64,000 nucleotides of DNA from Pseudomonas putida (GTDB taxonomy: Bacteria > Pseudomonadota > Gammaproteobacteria > Pseudomonadales > Pseudomonadaceae): positions 1 to 64,000 of the forward strand of contig NZ_JANHKS010000005.1 of assembly GCF_028682175.1 (NCBI RefSeq), given 5' to 3'. Positions 33,962 through 42,243 of this stretch are shown here, piece by piece. A model generated the notes under the pieces. The model was not told the origin of the DNA and did no database searches. It saw only the letters and a program-made list of their open reading frames with translations. The first letter of the stretch is position 1. The number at the start of each line of letters is the position of its first letter. The translations under genes and the position numbers were made by a program.

Positions 33962-35542
33962 ATGTCAGCGGTGCTAGCCAAGGTGCACGAAGTATTGGAT
34001 AAATCCGAGCGTTCCACAATCACCCCGAGCGAGGAACCTCCCAGTCGCAAGCCGGCGGGCAACCGCTTGCTGATTCTCGTCGAACGCAAGGAAGACTGGG
34101 CCGACTACCTGCCCAGCGAAAGCCTGATGCTCGCTCAGGATTACCTTGAGCACAGTGACGAATTCCCTCACCGCACCCAGGTCATCAACCTGTGCCGTCA
34201 CTACAAATACCTAGGGCAAGGCTACTACTGCTCGTTGCTCGCCGAGGCCCGGGGACATAAGGTTTTCCCGTCGGTGCGCACCATCAGCGAACTGGCGCGC
34301 AAAGCGCTGTACGGAGTCGGCCTGGATGACCTCGAGCGCACACTGGAGCGGGCGCTGGCCAACCACCCTTATGGCCAGACCGAAGCGTTCACCCTCTCGT
34401 TGTATTTCGGCAAGGCGTCCATTGCGCCATTGCAGGAGATCGGTCGCCAGCTCTTTGAAGCCTTCCCCTGCCCCATCCTGCTGGTGGAGTTTCGCCGTGG
34501 CGAAACCTGGCAGATCGCCGGAATCAAGGCCGGTGCCCTGCACAGGCTGCGGGACGAACAGCAGCATGCCTTCGCCGATGCCCTCGATGCCTTCAGCCGC
34601 CGGACCTGGCGGCAACCGGCCTCGAAACGGGTTGCCCGCTACGACCTGGCGATCCTGCACGATCCCCACGAAGCCCTGCCACCGTCCAATCCGCTGGCGT
34701 TGCAGCGCTTTGTCGAGACCGGCAGGCAGCTGGGTATCGATGTCGAGCTGATCGAGAAAAAAGACTACGCACGCCTCGCCGAATTCGACGCGCTGTTCAT
34801 CCGCGAAACCACCCGGGTCGACGACCACACCTACCGCTTCGCCAAAAAGGCGGAAAGCGAGGGTTTGGTGGTCATCGATGATCCATCGTCCATTCTTCGC
34901 TGCACCAACAAGGTGTACCTGGCCGACCTCTTGAAGCGGCGGGGGCTGGGCATGCCCGCCACCGAAATCCTCTACAAGGACCGGCCTCAGGAGCTGGAAC
35001 AGGCAGGCCGGCGCCTGGGCTTTCCGCTGGTACTGAAGATTCCGGACGGCTGTTTCTCCCGCGGGGTGATCAAGGTCGCCGATGCCCAGGCGCTGTCGGC
35101 TGCGGCGCAAGAGTTGTTCGAGCACTCGGTGCTGTTGCTTGCCCAGGAATATTGCTACACCGAATACGACTGGCGGGTCGGCGTGCTCAACGGTGAGGCG
35201 CTGTACGCCTGCCGGTATTTCATGTCCAAGGGGCACTGGCAGATCTACAACCACAAGGCCGTGCCCGGCGAGGTCAACGGGCTGTGCCAGGCCGTGCCGG
35301 TGGATCAGGCCCCGGCCGAGGTCATCAAGCTCGCCCTGGACACCGCCCGGCTGATCGGTGACGGCCTGTACGGCGTCGATCTCAAGCAGGCCGGCGACCG
35401 CGTGCTGGTCATCGAGGTCAACGACAACCCCAACCTGGATGCAGGCATCGAAGACGCCGTGCTGGGGGATGAGCTGTATCGGCGCGTGTTGCATGCCTTT
35501 ACCCAGAGACTGGAACTCAAACACCGTGGCCAGGCGCTCTAG
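33962..35542 (+). CDS. RimK-family ATP-grasp ligase with RLAN N-terminal domain
   Basis: This 526-residue protein has an N-terminal RLAN-type region (about 45-210; LLILVERKEDWADYLPSE, NLCRHYKYLGQGYYCSLLAE) and a C-terminal ATP-grasp ligase. TNKVYLADLLKRRGLGMPAT starts the ligase, LGFPLVLKIPDGCFSRGV is the glycine-rich nucleotide loop, and VIEVNDNPNLDAGIED holds the metal-binding Glu/Asn. RimK-like enzymes form amide bonds with amino acids, often glutamate. The product is unknown. The downstream CorA-like gene follows after only 3 bp and is probably co-translated. A GNAT gene is divergent. Confidence 0.85.
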   Translation: MSAVLAKVHEVLDKSERSTITPSEEPPSRKPAGNRLLILVERKEDWADYLPSESLMLAQDYLEHSDEFPHRTQVINLCRHYKYLGQGYYCSLLAEARGHKVFPSVRTISELARKALYGVGLDDLERTLERALANHPYGQTEAFTLSLYFGKASIAPLQEIGRQLFEAFPCPILLVEFRRGETWQIAGIKAGALHRLRDEQQHAFADALDAFSRRTWRQPASKRVARYDLAILHDPHEALPPSNPLALQRFVETGRQLGIDVELIEKKDYARLAEFDALFIRETTRVDDHTYRFAKKAESEGLVVIDDPSSILRCTNKVYLADLLKRRGLGMPATEILYKDRPQELEQAGRRLGFPLVLKIPDGCFSRGVIKVADAQALSAAAQELFEHSVLLLAQEYCYTEYDWRVGVLNGEALYACRYFMSKGHWQIYNHKAVPGEVNGLCQAVPVDQAPAEVIKLALDTARLIGDGLYGVDLKQAGDRVLVIEVNDNPNLDAGIEDAVLGDELYRRVLHAFTQRLELKHRGQAL

Positions 35543-35545
35543 CAG

Positions 35546-36457
35546 ATGATCGAAGGTTACGGCATCCAGTCCGGCGCCCTGCAGCAGGCGCCCCAGGACA
35601 AGGCAAGTGTGTGGCTGTGCGTTGCACCTGATGCAGCCGAACAGCGGGTGTTGCAGGGGTCTCTGGGGATCGGCGCCCAGGCGCTTGAGTCTTCGCTGGA
35701 TCCGGATGAGGTCGCACGGATCGAGATAAAGGCCAATCACCTGTTCCTGATCTGGAAGCGCCCGGAGAGTTTCGATGGCCGGGCGTTCAACGTCTCCTCG
35801 TTCGGTGTGGTGCTGAGCGAGCAGCGGCTGGTGGTGATCTGCGCCAGCAACTCGCTGTTATCCAGCCTTGCGAGTGAGACGGCGCTCAAGGGCCCGCTGG
35901 ATGTGCTGATGGCCCTGCTCGCAGAAAGCGTTCATCACTATCTGGGGCACCTGCGGGTGGTCAAACAGGTGGCTCGGGAGATTCAGCAGCAATTCACCCG
36001 AACCATGGACAACCAGCAACTGGCGCAGATGTACAACCTGAGCGAAAGCCTCGTGTACTACGTCAACGCGATTCAGAGCAACGGTGCGGTATTGAACCTG
36101 CTGCGAAGCCACGGTCAGCGGCACGGTTTCAGTTCGAGCCAGCTCGACGCGCTGAACGATCTGGTCATCGAAAACGAGCAGAGCTATCAGCAGGCCAGGA
36201 TCCACGCCAAGGTGTTCGCGAACCTGATCGAGTCCCGCGGGAATCTTGCAAACAACGGCATGAACCTGGCGCTGCGCAAGCTCACGTTGATCAACGTCGT
36301 GTTCCTGCCGCTGAACCTGATCGCGGGCATCGGAGGGATGTCCGAATTCAGCATGATGACATCGGGCGTGCCCTGGTGGTGGTCATTCCCGGCACTGATT
36401 GCCGGCATGACGCTGCTTGGCGCGGCAATGGTCGTCGCGCTGCGCAGGATGGCCTGA
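35546..36457 (+). CDS. CorA-like divalent cation transporter with altered signature motif
   Basis: This 303-residue CorA-superfamily protein has a cytoplasmic N-terminal domain, a long helical stalk (about residues 125-240) and two C-terminal membrane helices (LTLINVVFLPLNLIAGI; WWWSFPALIAGMTLLGAAMV). The selectivity loop reads GIGGMSEFSMM, so the classic GMN is GMS with one residue fewer before Glu-Phe. Similar variants occur in other CorA-like proteins, and the ion is uncertain. There is no ribosome-binding site of its own. It begins 3 bp after the RimK-like stop, implying translational coupling. Confidence 0.82.
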   Translation: MIEGYGIQSGALQQAPQDKASVWLCVAPDAAEQRVLQGSLGIGAQALESSLDPDEVARIEIKANHLFLIWKRPESFDGRAFNVSSFGVVLSEQRLVVICASNSLLSSLASETALKGPLDVLMALLAESVHHYLGHLRVVKQVAREIQQQFTRTMDNQQLAQMYNLSESLVYYVNAIQSNGAVLNLLRSHGQRHGFSSSQLDALNDLVIENEQSYQQARIHAKVFANLIESRGNLANNGMNLALRKLTLINVVFLPLNLIAGIGGMSEFSMMTSGVPWWWSFPALIAGMTLLGAAMVVALRRMA

Positions 36458-36506
36458 CGCAGCGCTTCTGGGGTTTTCCAACGTACGTGGATTCAGGGAG
36501 TAGACA

Positions 36507-36662
36507 ATGCAAGCTTCAAGTATCGGCTTGTTAATGCTGATAGGAATCGCGGTAGTGGGCAGCCTGATAAGCCTGCTGGACCACCGTTCTCAGCTGACGG
36601 CCGCCAAGCCCGAGCCTGCGACCAAGGAAGAGCCTGTCCAGCCGGACAGTACCCTTCCCTGA
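36507..36662 (+). CDS. Small membrane protein (51 residues)
   Basis: ATG 36507 follows AGGGAG with a seven-base spacer. The frame encodes one hydrophobic helix (IGLLMLIGIAVVGSLISLL, residues 6-24) and then a charged, Pro/Glu-rich tail (AAKPEPATKEEPVQPDSTLP) ending at TGA 36660-36662. The ribosome-binding site, codon use and topology support a real gene. It lies 49 bp after the CorA-like gene and could belong to that operon. Family not recognised. Confidence 0.6.
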   Translation: MQASSIGLLMLIGIAVVGSLISLLDHRSQLTAAKPEPATKEEPVQPDSTLP

Positions 36663-36696
36663 CATTGTCACGGCTACAGTGAGGTGCTGGCCAGGT

Positions 36697-37695
36697 TCAC
36701 AGCACCTTCAGCACAATTTTGCCAATGTGCTCGCCGTCTTCCATGCGTTGGTGCGCCTTGCTGGCATCGGCCAGCGGGAACACCCGGTCGATGATCGGCA
36801 GGCACTGGCCCTGGCTGAGCAACGGCCAGACATTGGCCTGCACCGCCCGGGCGATTTCGGCTTTTTCTGCGGCGCTACGCGAGCGCATCATCGAGCCGGT
36901 CACCGAGGCCTGTTTGTCGATCAGCGACAGCAGGTTGAAATCCTTCACCGAGCCGCCGCCCAGGAAGCCGATGATCACCAGCCGGCCACGGCGTGCGAGG
37001 GAAGCCACGTTGGCGTCGAAATAGCTGCCGCCCATGATGTCGAGGATGACGTCCACGCCTTTGCCTTGGGTCTTTTCGGCGATGACCTTGGCGAAGTCGG
37101 CCTCACGGTAGTTGATCGCCTCGGCCCCCAGGGCGCGAATCTGCTCGCATTTTTCTTCACTGCCCGCGGTCGCGAATGCCTTGATGCCCAGCGCCTTGCA
37201 CAGCATCAAGGCGGTGGTGCCGATGCCGCTGGTGCCGCCGTGGATCAGCGCGGTGGCGCCTTCGCGGGCCTGGCCCAGCTCGAACAGATTGGCCCACACG
37301 GTGAAGAAGGTTTCCGGGATGGCAGCGGCCTGGATCATGTCCACGCCGTCGGGAATCGGCAGCACCTGAGTCGCGGGCACCACGCAATATTCCGCGTAGC
37401 CACCGCCATTGGTCAGCGCACAGACCTTGTCGCCGAGGTTGAATCCGGATACCGCCGAACCGCTCCCGACCACCTCACCCGCCACTTCCAGGCCAGGTAC
37501 CGGGCTCATGCCGGGCTTCATCGGGTACTTGCCGGCCCGCTGAATCACATCAGGACGGTTGATCCCTGCGGCGTGAACCTTGATCAACACCTCGTGCTGA
37601 TCAGGCTGGGGGACGTCGGCCTGCTGCAACTGGAGCACCTGCGGCCCACCGGGTTGGGTGATCTGGATGTAATTCATGCGAGCTGGATGACTCAT
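36697..37695 (-). CDS. NAD(P)H:quinone oxidoreductase, zinc-independent MDR/PIG3 type
   Basis: This 332-residue medium-chain reductase has AGINRPDVIQRAGKYP and VPGLEVAGEVVGSGSAV in the catalytic domain and GGTSGIGTTALMLCKALG in the Rossmann nucleotide-binding domain. The structural zinc cysteines are absent, as in TP53I3-like quinone oxidoreductases. It should reduce quinones or enones with NADPH. AGG precedes ATG 37695. It is divergent from a LysR gene, and inverted repeats in the shared 138-bp region suggest redox- or quinone-responsive control. Confidence 0.87.
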   Translation of the reverse strand: MSHPARMNYIQITQPGGPQVLQLQQADVPQPDQHEVLIKVHAAGINRPDVIQRAGKYPMKPGMSPVPGLEVAGEVVGSGSAVSGFNLGDKVCALTNGGGYAEYCVVPATQVLPIPDGVDMIQAAAIPETFFTVWANLFELGQAREGATALIHGGTSGIGTTALMLCKALGIKAFATAGSEEKCEQIRALGAEAINYREADFAKVIAEKTQGKGVDVILDIMGGSYFDANVASLARRGRLVIIGFLGGGSVKDFNLLSLIDKQASVTGSMMRSRSAAEKAEIARAVQANVWPLLSQGQCLPIIDRVFPLADASKAHQRMEDGEHIGKIVLKVL

Positions 37696-37779
37696 GGGAA
37701 TACCTTTTGTGAACAGTGAGTGCAGGCTTGGACATCAGCCCGTTGAAGGCATTCAGCATACTGACTTTGCTGCGTGCAA

Positions 37780-37820
37780 TAATGCAGCGATTCGTCATTA
37801 TAGCGATGCATAAGTGCATC
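37780..37820. promoter_or_regulatory. Two adjacent dyads in the quinone oxidoreductase/LysR divergent promoter
   Basis: TAATG-N11-CATTA lies at 37780-37800, and GATGCA-TAAG-TGCATC lies at 37805-37820. Both are perfect. Tandem dyads just upstream of a LysR gene start (37834) fit activation and autoregulation sites. Confidence 0.5.
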
Positions 37821-37833
37821 ATCTGGAGCTGAA

Positions 37834-38721
37834 ATGAATTGGGACGACGCCAGGTTTTTCCTGGCCGTGGCGCGCATCTCGACGTTAAGGGGTGCGGCTC
37901 GGGCGCTGAACGTAGACCAGGCCACCGTCGGGCGGCGAATCGTGGCGCTGGAGCGAGCGCTGAAAGCGACGCTGTTCCTGCGCACCTCAGACGGCTATGC
38001 CCTGACCACGGCGGGAGAAGCCGCTCTGGATGCCGCCGAGAAAATGGAGCAGGCAGGCAACGAACTGCAACGCCGCATCGAAGGACTGGATGAGCGGCCA
38101 ACGGGCCTGGTGCGCATCGCCTCCACCGACTCCCTGGCCGTGGAATTCGTGATTCCGGCCATTGCCCGTCTGCATGAGGTGTACCCGGACGTCAGGGTGG
38201 AAATCAAAGCCGGCACCGACATGCTGAACCTGGCCAAACGCGAAGCCGATATCGCCCTGCGCACCATCAAGCCCGACAACCCGGACTTGCTGGTGCGTCG
38301 GCTGGTCAGTTGGCCGATCGGGCTGTTCGCCTCACGCCAGTACCTCGACAAGAGAGGCACGCCCAAGCCCGGCAGCGGCTTTGCCGGCCATGACATCGTC
38401 GCCTTCCAGGCCCACGTCGATGCCGGCGAGCGCTACAACCTGGCGCAGGAATCCACCCAGAGCGCGCGCCTGGTTGCCAGCGCCAACAGCAGCCTGCTGG
38501 TGCGCACGGCGCTGGCAGCGGGACTTGGCCTTGGAGAAATCCCGATCCACATGGGCGAGCGCGACGGGCTGGTACAGGTGTGGCCCCACCAGACCCGCGC
38601 GCAGACCTACGACGTTTGGCTGGTGACCCACAAGGACCTGCGCCATACCGCACGGGTCAGCAAGGTGATTGATTATCTGGTGATGGCGTTTGAATCTTCA
38701 GCCGGCCTGTCGCAGGTCTGA
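37834..38721 (+). CDS. LysR-family transcriptional regulator
   Basis: This 295-residue protein starts MNWDDARFFLAVARISTLRG, with the helix-turn-helix at RALNVDQATVGRRIVALERA. The effector domain has KREADIALRTIKPDNPDLLV. The form resembles LysR proteins paired with oxidoreductases. GGAG lies seven bases before the ATG. It is divergent from the quinone oxidoreductase gene, its probable target. Its last 49 bases overlap the end of the convergent histidine kinase gene. Confidence 0.88.
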   Translation: MNWDDARFFLAVARISTLRGAARALNVDQATVGRRIVALERALKATLFLRTSDGYALTTAGEAALDAAEKMEQAGNELQRRIEGLDERPTGLVRIASTDSLAVEFVIPAIARLHEVYPDVRVEIKAGTDMLNLAKREADIALRTIKPDNPDLLVRRLVSWPIGLFASRQYLDKRGTPKPGSGFAGHDIVAFQAHVDAGERYNLAQESTQSARLVASANSSLLVRTALAAGLGLGEIPIHMGERDGLVQVWPHQTRAQTYDVWLVTHKDLRHTARVSKVIDYLVMAFESSAGLSQV

Positions 38722-39422
38722 AATACTGCCGCCGTCGGGAGTGGGCACTCGACCTGAAGCGCCAACTGCGCGCACAACCCCACAGGTGTACGGTTGTGCA
38801 GCGTCAGGCAGGCGCCGAGCGCCCGACTCAACTGATGAGCGATTGCCAGCCCCAGCCCCGCGCCCCCGGCGCTGCGATGCGGCTCTCCCGGCAGTTGAAA
38901 GAAGGGTTTGAATACCTCCTCCAAACTGGCTTCGGCAATGCCGGGGCCTTCATCCAGTATCCGCACCTGCACATAGCCCTGCGCTTCGAGCCGGGCTTGA
39001 ACATGCGCGCTGCCGGCGTATTTCAGTGCGTTATCGATCAGGTTCGTCAGCACCCGGCGCAGCGCATGGGGGCGGGTTTGCAGCAGCACGCCGCAGCGCT
39101 GGCCCCGGGTCACCGCCCGGCCGCAATCCTGGTAGTCGCTGACCAGCCCGTCGAGAAAAGCGTCAAGATCGACACGACATGGCGGCTCGCTGAGGCTGTT
39201 CACGTTACGCACGTAGGCAACGCCGGTCTGCACCAGATGCTGCATTTCGTTGAGGTCCTTCCAGAGTCGCTGCCGTTCGTGGCTGTCGTCCATCTGCTCG
39301 ACGCGCAGCTTCATGCGTGTGATGGGCGTCATCAGGTCATGGGAGATGGCAGCGAGCATGGTCAAGACCGGCCCCGGCAGGTCCCCTGCCTCGGGCAGTT
39401 CAGGAGCGACGAGTTGTTGCAT
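38673..39422 (-). CDS. Sensor-less histidine kinase (HisKA + HATPase only)
   Basis: This 249-residue protein begins almost directly at the dimerisation domain. His28 lies in AAISHDLMTPITRMKLRVEQ. The ATPase domain has LTNLIDNALKYAG (N box), DEGPGIAE (G1) and GGAGLGLAIAHQL (G2). No transmembrane or sensor segment is present. GGAGAGG precedes ATG 39422, so the short form looks genuine. The upstream part of the longer open frame (to 40022) is antisense to the MocR gene. The core resembles EnvZ-like kinases with the sensor removed. No response regulator gene is adjacent. It may be a truncated gene or a soluble kinase. Confidence 0.7.
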   Translation of the reverse strand: MQQLVAPELPEAGDLPGPVLTMLAAISHDLMTPITRMKLRVEQMDDSHERQRLWKDLNEMQHLVQTGVAYVRNVNSLSEPPCRVDLDAFLDGLVSDYQDCGRAVTRGQRCGVLLQTRPHALRRVLTNLIDNALKYAGSAHVQARLEAQGYVQVRILDEGPGIAEASLEEVFKPFFQLPGEPHRSAGGAGLGLAIAHQLSRALGACLTLHNRTPVGLCAQLALQVECPLPTAAVFQTCDRPAEDSNAITR

Positions 39423-39521
39423 GGGCACCCTCTCCTCACGATTTCTGCAAAATGCATGGGCTGACCATAGAGATTTCAAGCGATCAGCACCCATAATTTC
39501 ACTCAGGGCCCGGCCAACCAT

Positions 39522-39533
39522 AAGTACCAGTTT
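39522..39533. promoter_or_regulatory. Candidate MocR operator overlapping the MocR ribosome-binding region
   Basis: AAGTACCAGTTT matches AAGTGCCAGTTT at 41852-41863, upstream of the TauE/SafE gene, with one mismatch. It directly precedes GGAGG (39534-39538), so binding here would allow autorepression. Confidence 0.4.
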
Positions 39534-39545
39534 GGAGGTTTTTCC

Positions 39546-41042
39546 ATGAACCAGTTTTCCGGCAGGCCAGGTGCGGGGCACCGCGGCTCGGAGCGCGGGA
39601 TCTACACCGAGCTGCGCAGGCAGATAGAGGATGGAACCCTGGCAGCCGGTCAGAAGCTGCCGTCGACCCGGGCGCTGGCGGCGGAGCTGTGCGTGTCTCG
39701 CACCACGGTAACGGCTGCTTACGAACAATTGGCCGCAGAAGGGTTCGTGCAGACTTCGTCCGGCAAGGCCGCCCGCGTGATGGCCGTGGCGGGTGCATCG
39801 TCCAGCGCCGCGAAGGCCAGTTCGACGCTGCCCAGGGAAACGGCGCCCGTGCTGTCCCGATATGCTCAGCGGGTTGCTGCCATGCAGCCGTACCGCATGG
39901 CCTACGCCCAGGCACGCATCGACTTCAGGTTTGGCGCGATCGTTTCTGGAGATTTTCCAGCCCTGAGCTGGCAGCGGGCTTACCGCGACGAGTTGATCAA
40001 GCGCCAGCCTGGCGGCTATCACAGCGTGCCTGAGGGCGAGACGCGATTGCGCACCGCGTTACAGGGTTACTTGCGGCGAGCACGAGGCCTGACCTGCGAT
40101 CCGCAACAGATTCTCGTGGTTCACGGCTCGCAGCAGGGGCTAGACCTGTGCGCGCGCCTGTTGCTCAACCCAGGGGATGCATTCGTCTTCGAAGACCCCG
40201 GCTATCGCATGGCCAGGCAGTGCTTCGAGGCCACGGGCGCGAGCCCGCTTGCCATTGCTGTAGACACGTCAGGGCTGGATACCCGCTGCCTGCCAGACAG
40301 TGATCAGGTGCGGTTGGCCTACGTCACACCCTCCCATCAATTCCCGATGGGTGCGGTGCTTCCCATTACCCGTCGTCTTGAGCTGCTGGCCTGGGCGAGT
40401 CGCAATCGCGCCTGGATCATCGAAGACGACTACGGTGGCGAGTTTCGCTATGGCCAGCGCCCCATCGATGCGCTGCAATCCACTGACACGGATGGTCGGG
40501 TGATTTACGTCGGCACGTTTTCGAAAGCACTGACACCGCAACTGCGGCTAGGGTATCTGGTGCTTCCCCGCGAGCTGGTGCAGGTGTTCCGCGAGGCCAA
40601 GCGTCTGACCGATCGCCACTCGGCGAGCTGGGAGCAGAATGTCCTCGCCTCGATGATAGAAAGCGGCGCCTACGAGCGTCATGTTCGCCGGCTGCGACGC
40701 GAGAACGAACGCCGCAGGAAGGCGCTGCTCGAAGCGGTCGAGGCGCACCTGGGAGGGATCAGCGAGCTGCGCGGCATGGCTGCCGGGCTTCATGGGGTGC
40801 TGCGCCTGCCGACACTCAGTGCCAGGCACGAGGCCTCGTTGCAGGCCGCCTTGCTTGAACGCGGGGTCGGCGTGTACCCCCTCTCCCCGCTGTTCGCCAC
40901 ACCTGTCTCGCCTGACTGCGAACGCCCCGCCGCACTCATCCTGGGCTATGCAGGGCTGACGTCGGAGCAGATCGATGAAGGCGTGCGCATCCTCGCAGCG
41001 GTGGTTCGCGACCATCTGGCCCAAGGGGATCAGCCAAGGTAG
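39546..41042 (+). CDS. MocR/PdxR-like regulator (GntR DNA-binding + aminotransferase domain)
   Basis: This 498-residue fusion has a GntR winged helix (about residues 15-80: GIYTELRRQIEDGTLAAGQK, SRTTVTAAYEQLAAEGF) and a fold-type I aminotransferase domain that binds pyridoxal phosphate. Lys327 in GTFSKAL is the likely Schiff-base lysine, and EDDYGGEFRY is the conserved cofactor segment. GGAGG precedes the ATG. It converges with the TauE/SafE gene (13-bp overlap). Sequences like its own promoter motif lie upstream of that gene, so the exporter is a likely target. The ligand could be a vitamin B6 compound or an amine, and is unknown. Confidence 0.88.
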   Translation: MNQFSGRPGAGHRGSERGIYTELRRQIEDGTLAAGQKLPSTRALAAELCVSRTTVTAAYEQLAAEGFVQTSSGKAARVMAVAGASSSAAKASSTLPRETAPVLSRYAQRVAAMQPYRMAYAQARIDFRFGAIVSGDFPALSWQRAYRDELIKRQPGGYHSVPEGETRLRTALQGYLRRARGLTCDPQQILVVHGSQQGLDLCARLLLNPGDAFVFEDPGYRMARQCFEATGASPLAIAVDTSGLDTRCLPDSDQVRLAYVTPSHQFPMGAVLPITRRLELLAWASRNRAWIIEDDYGGEFRYGQRPIDALQSTDTDGRVIYVGTFSKALTPQLRLGYLVLPRELVQVFREAKRLTDRHSASWEQNVLASMIESGAYERHVRRLRRENERRRKALLEAVEAHLGGISELRGMAAGLHGVLRLPTLSARHEASLQAALLERGVGVYPLSPLFATPVSPDCERPAALILGYAGLTSEQIDEGVRILAAVVRDHLAQGDQPR

Positions 41043-41788
41043 CCGCTGATACCATCCCACAGCAGCTTGAGCGCCGTGACCACCAGCAGCCCATAACAGG
41101 CGCGGTACATCTGGCGCTGGTCCAGGCGGGCGTGAAGCCGCCAGCCCAGCCACACGCCACAGGGAACCGCAAGCAGGCAAACGCCGGTCAGGCTCAGCAC
41201 GTTGCCGGTGGGTCTTGCGAGCAGCAGCCAGGGCCCGGCCTTGAGCAGGTTACCGACGGTGAAGAACATGCTCGTGGTCCCGGCGTAGACCTGCTTGCTC
41301 AGCCCAAGCGGCAGCAGGTAAATCGCCAGCGGCGGCCCGCCGGAGTGAGCCACCATCGTCGTGATCCCGGAAGTGATCCCGGCGGCCACCGCCTTGCCCG
41401 AAGAGCGCGGCTGCACCTTGACCTCCCCGCCCGCCCTGAACCACAGGCTGACAAACACCAGGGTCACCGCCGCCATCACGATAGCGATGGCCCGATGATC
41501 GAGCACGCGAAACAGCACAAAGCCCACACCGATCCCCAGCACAAGCCCTGGGACCAGACGGAACAGATCCGGCCGCGACCATGTAGAAGGTTTCCAGTAA
41601 CGCAGGCTGTAGATATCCATGGCGACGAACAGCGGCGCCAGCAGGCCGCCGGCGGTGATCGGGTCCATCACCAGCGAAAGGATCGGAATCCCGACAATCG
41701 CAAAGCCACCGCCGAAAGCGCCTTTCATGAAACAGATCAGAAAGACGCCGGCGAACGCGACGATCAGGGTGACGGCAGTCAGTTCCAA
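41030..41788 (-). CDS. TauE/SafE (TSUP) family membrane transporter
   Basis: This 252-residue protein has about eight membrane helices and the two related halves of the sulfite exporter TauE/SafE family. KGAFGGGFAIVGIPILSL near the N-terminus and SGITTMVAHSGGPPLAIYLL in the second half are the repeated motifs. Family members move sulfite, sulfoacetate or other organic anions. I chose the TTG start at 41788 because AAGGAG ends six bases upstream. The longer frame would place that site inside the gene. Motifs in its promoter match those before the MocR gene, suggesting control by that regulator. Confidence 0.8.
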   Translation of the reverse strand: MELTAVTLIVAFAGVFLICFMKGAFGGGFAIVGIPILSLVMDPITAGGLLAPLFVAMDIYSLRYWKPSTWSRPDLFRLVPGLVLGIGVGFVLFRVLDHRAIAIVMAAVTLVFVSLWFRAGGEVKVQPRSSGKAVAAGITSGITTMVAHSGGPPLAIYLLPLGLSKQVYAGTTSMFFTVGNLLKAGPWLLLARPTGNVLSLTGVCLLAVPCGVWLGWRLHARLDQRQMYRACYGLLVVTALKLLWDGISGYLG

Positions 41789-41851
41789 GGGGGACTCCTT
41801 TCGTTTCAAGGCTGTGGTCGGCGTAATGTCGACTCAGCCCAGCGTTGAAAG

Positions 41852-41887
41852 AAGTGCCAGTTTTGAAGTTTTGAAATGGACCAGTTG
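41852..41887. promoter_or_regulatory. Candidate MocR binding region upstream of the TauE/SafE gene
   Basis: AAGTGCCAGTTTT (41852-41864) and GGACCAGTTG (41878-41887) are direct-repeat-like and share CCAGTT with the site before the MocR gene at 39522. MocR proteins usually bind direct or inverted repeats at target promoters. Confidence 0.4.
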
Positions 41888-41923
41888 CCGGGTCAGGCTC
41901 GAAGGGGATCTCAGTCCCCGGGA

Positions 41924-42079
41924 TCACCAGACCGGAATGATATGCGGCGCCTCGATCCTGGCCTTTAGGCGGTCAACGAAGGACTGCGCCTCTGCCATGC
42001 TGCGAAATGTCAGCGGGTAATCGTTCAGCATCACCAGCCAGTCAGGACCGCAAACAGCCTTCTCGATCGTGATAACCAT
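41924..42079 (-). CDS. Small hypothetical protein (51 residues)
   Basis: ATG 42079 follows GAGGAG with a suitable spacer. The protein starts MVITIEKAVCGPDWLVMLN and continues DYPLTFRSMAEAQSFVDRL. This layout looks like a compact globular domain, and I have the impression of similar small proteins in other pseudomonads. It is cytoplasmic with no signal peptide. The longer open frame (to 42253) lacks support. It lies alone between the TauE/SafE promoter and a REP-rich gap. Confidence 0.6.
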   Translation of the reverse strand: MVITIEKAVCGPDWLVMLNDYPLTFRSMAEAQSFVDRLKARIEAPHIIPVW

Positions 42080-42243
42080 GCACAGGTCTCCTCTGAGTCG
42101 TTCATCATCCCTCGAAGAAAACCGCACAGCGCAACGAAGGTCGGTATTGGGTTTGGGGCCAGTCAGTATGGCCCCTGTTTGCGCCTGCGCCAGCGACTCA
42201 CGGTCTGATAGCGCGTTGCTCGTCGGAAAGGCGGCGGCCACCC

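Noticed and set aside
34211..35740. 509-codon open frame antisense to the RimK-like gene
   Set aside because: The sense frame has full ATP-grasp motifs. The antisense frame has none and crosses into the next gene.
39423..40022. N-terminal extension of the histidine kinase frame
   Set aside because: It is antisense to the aminotransferase domain region of the MocR gene and reads as shadow. The real start at 39422 has GGAGAGG upstream.
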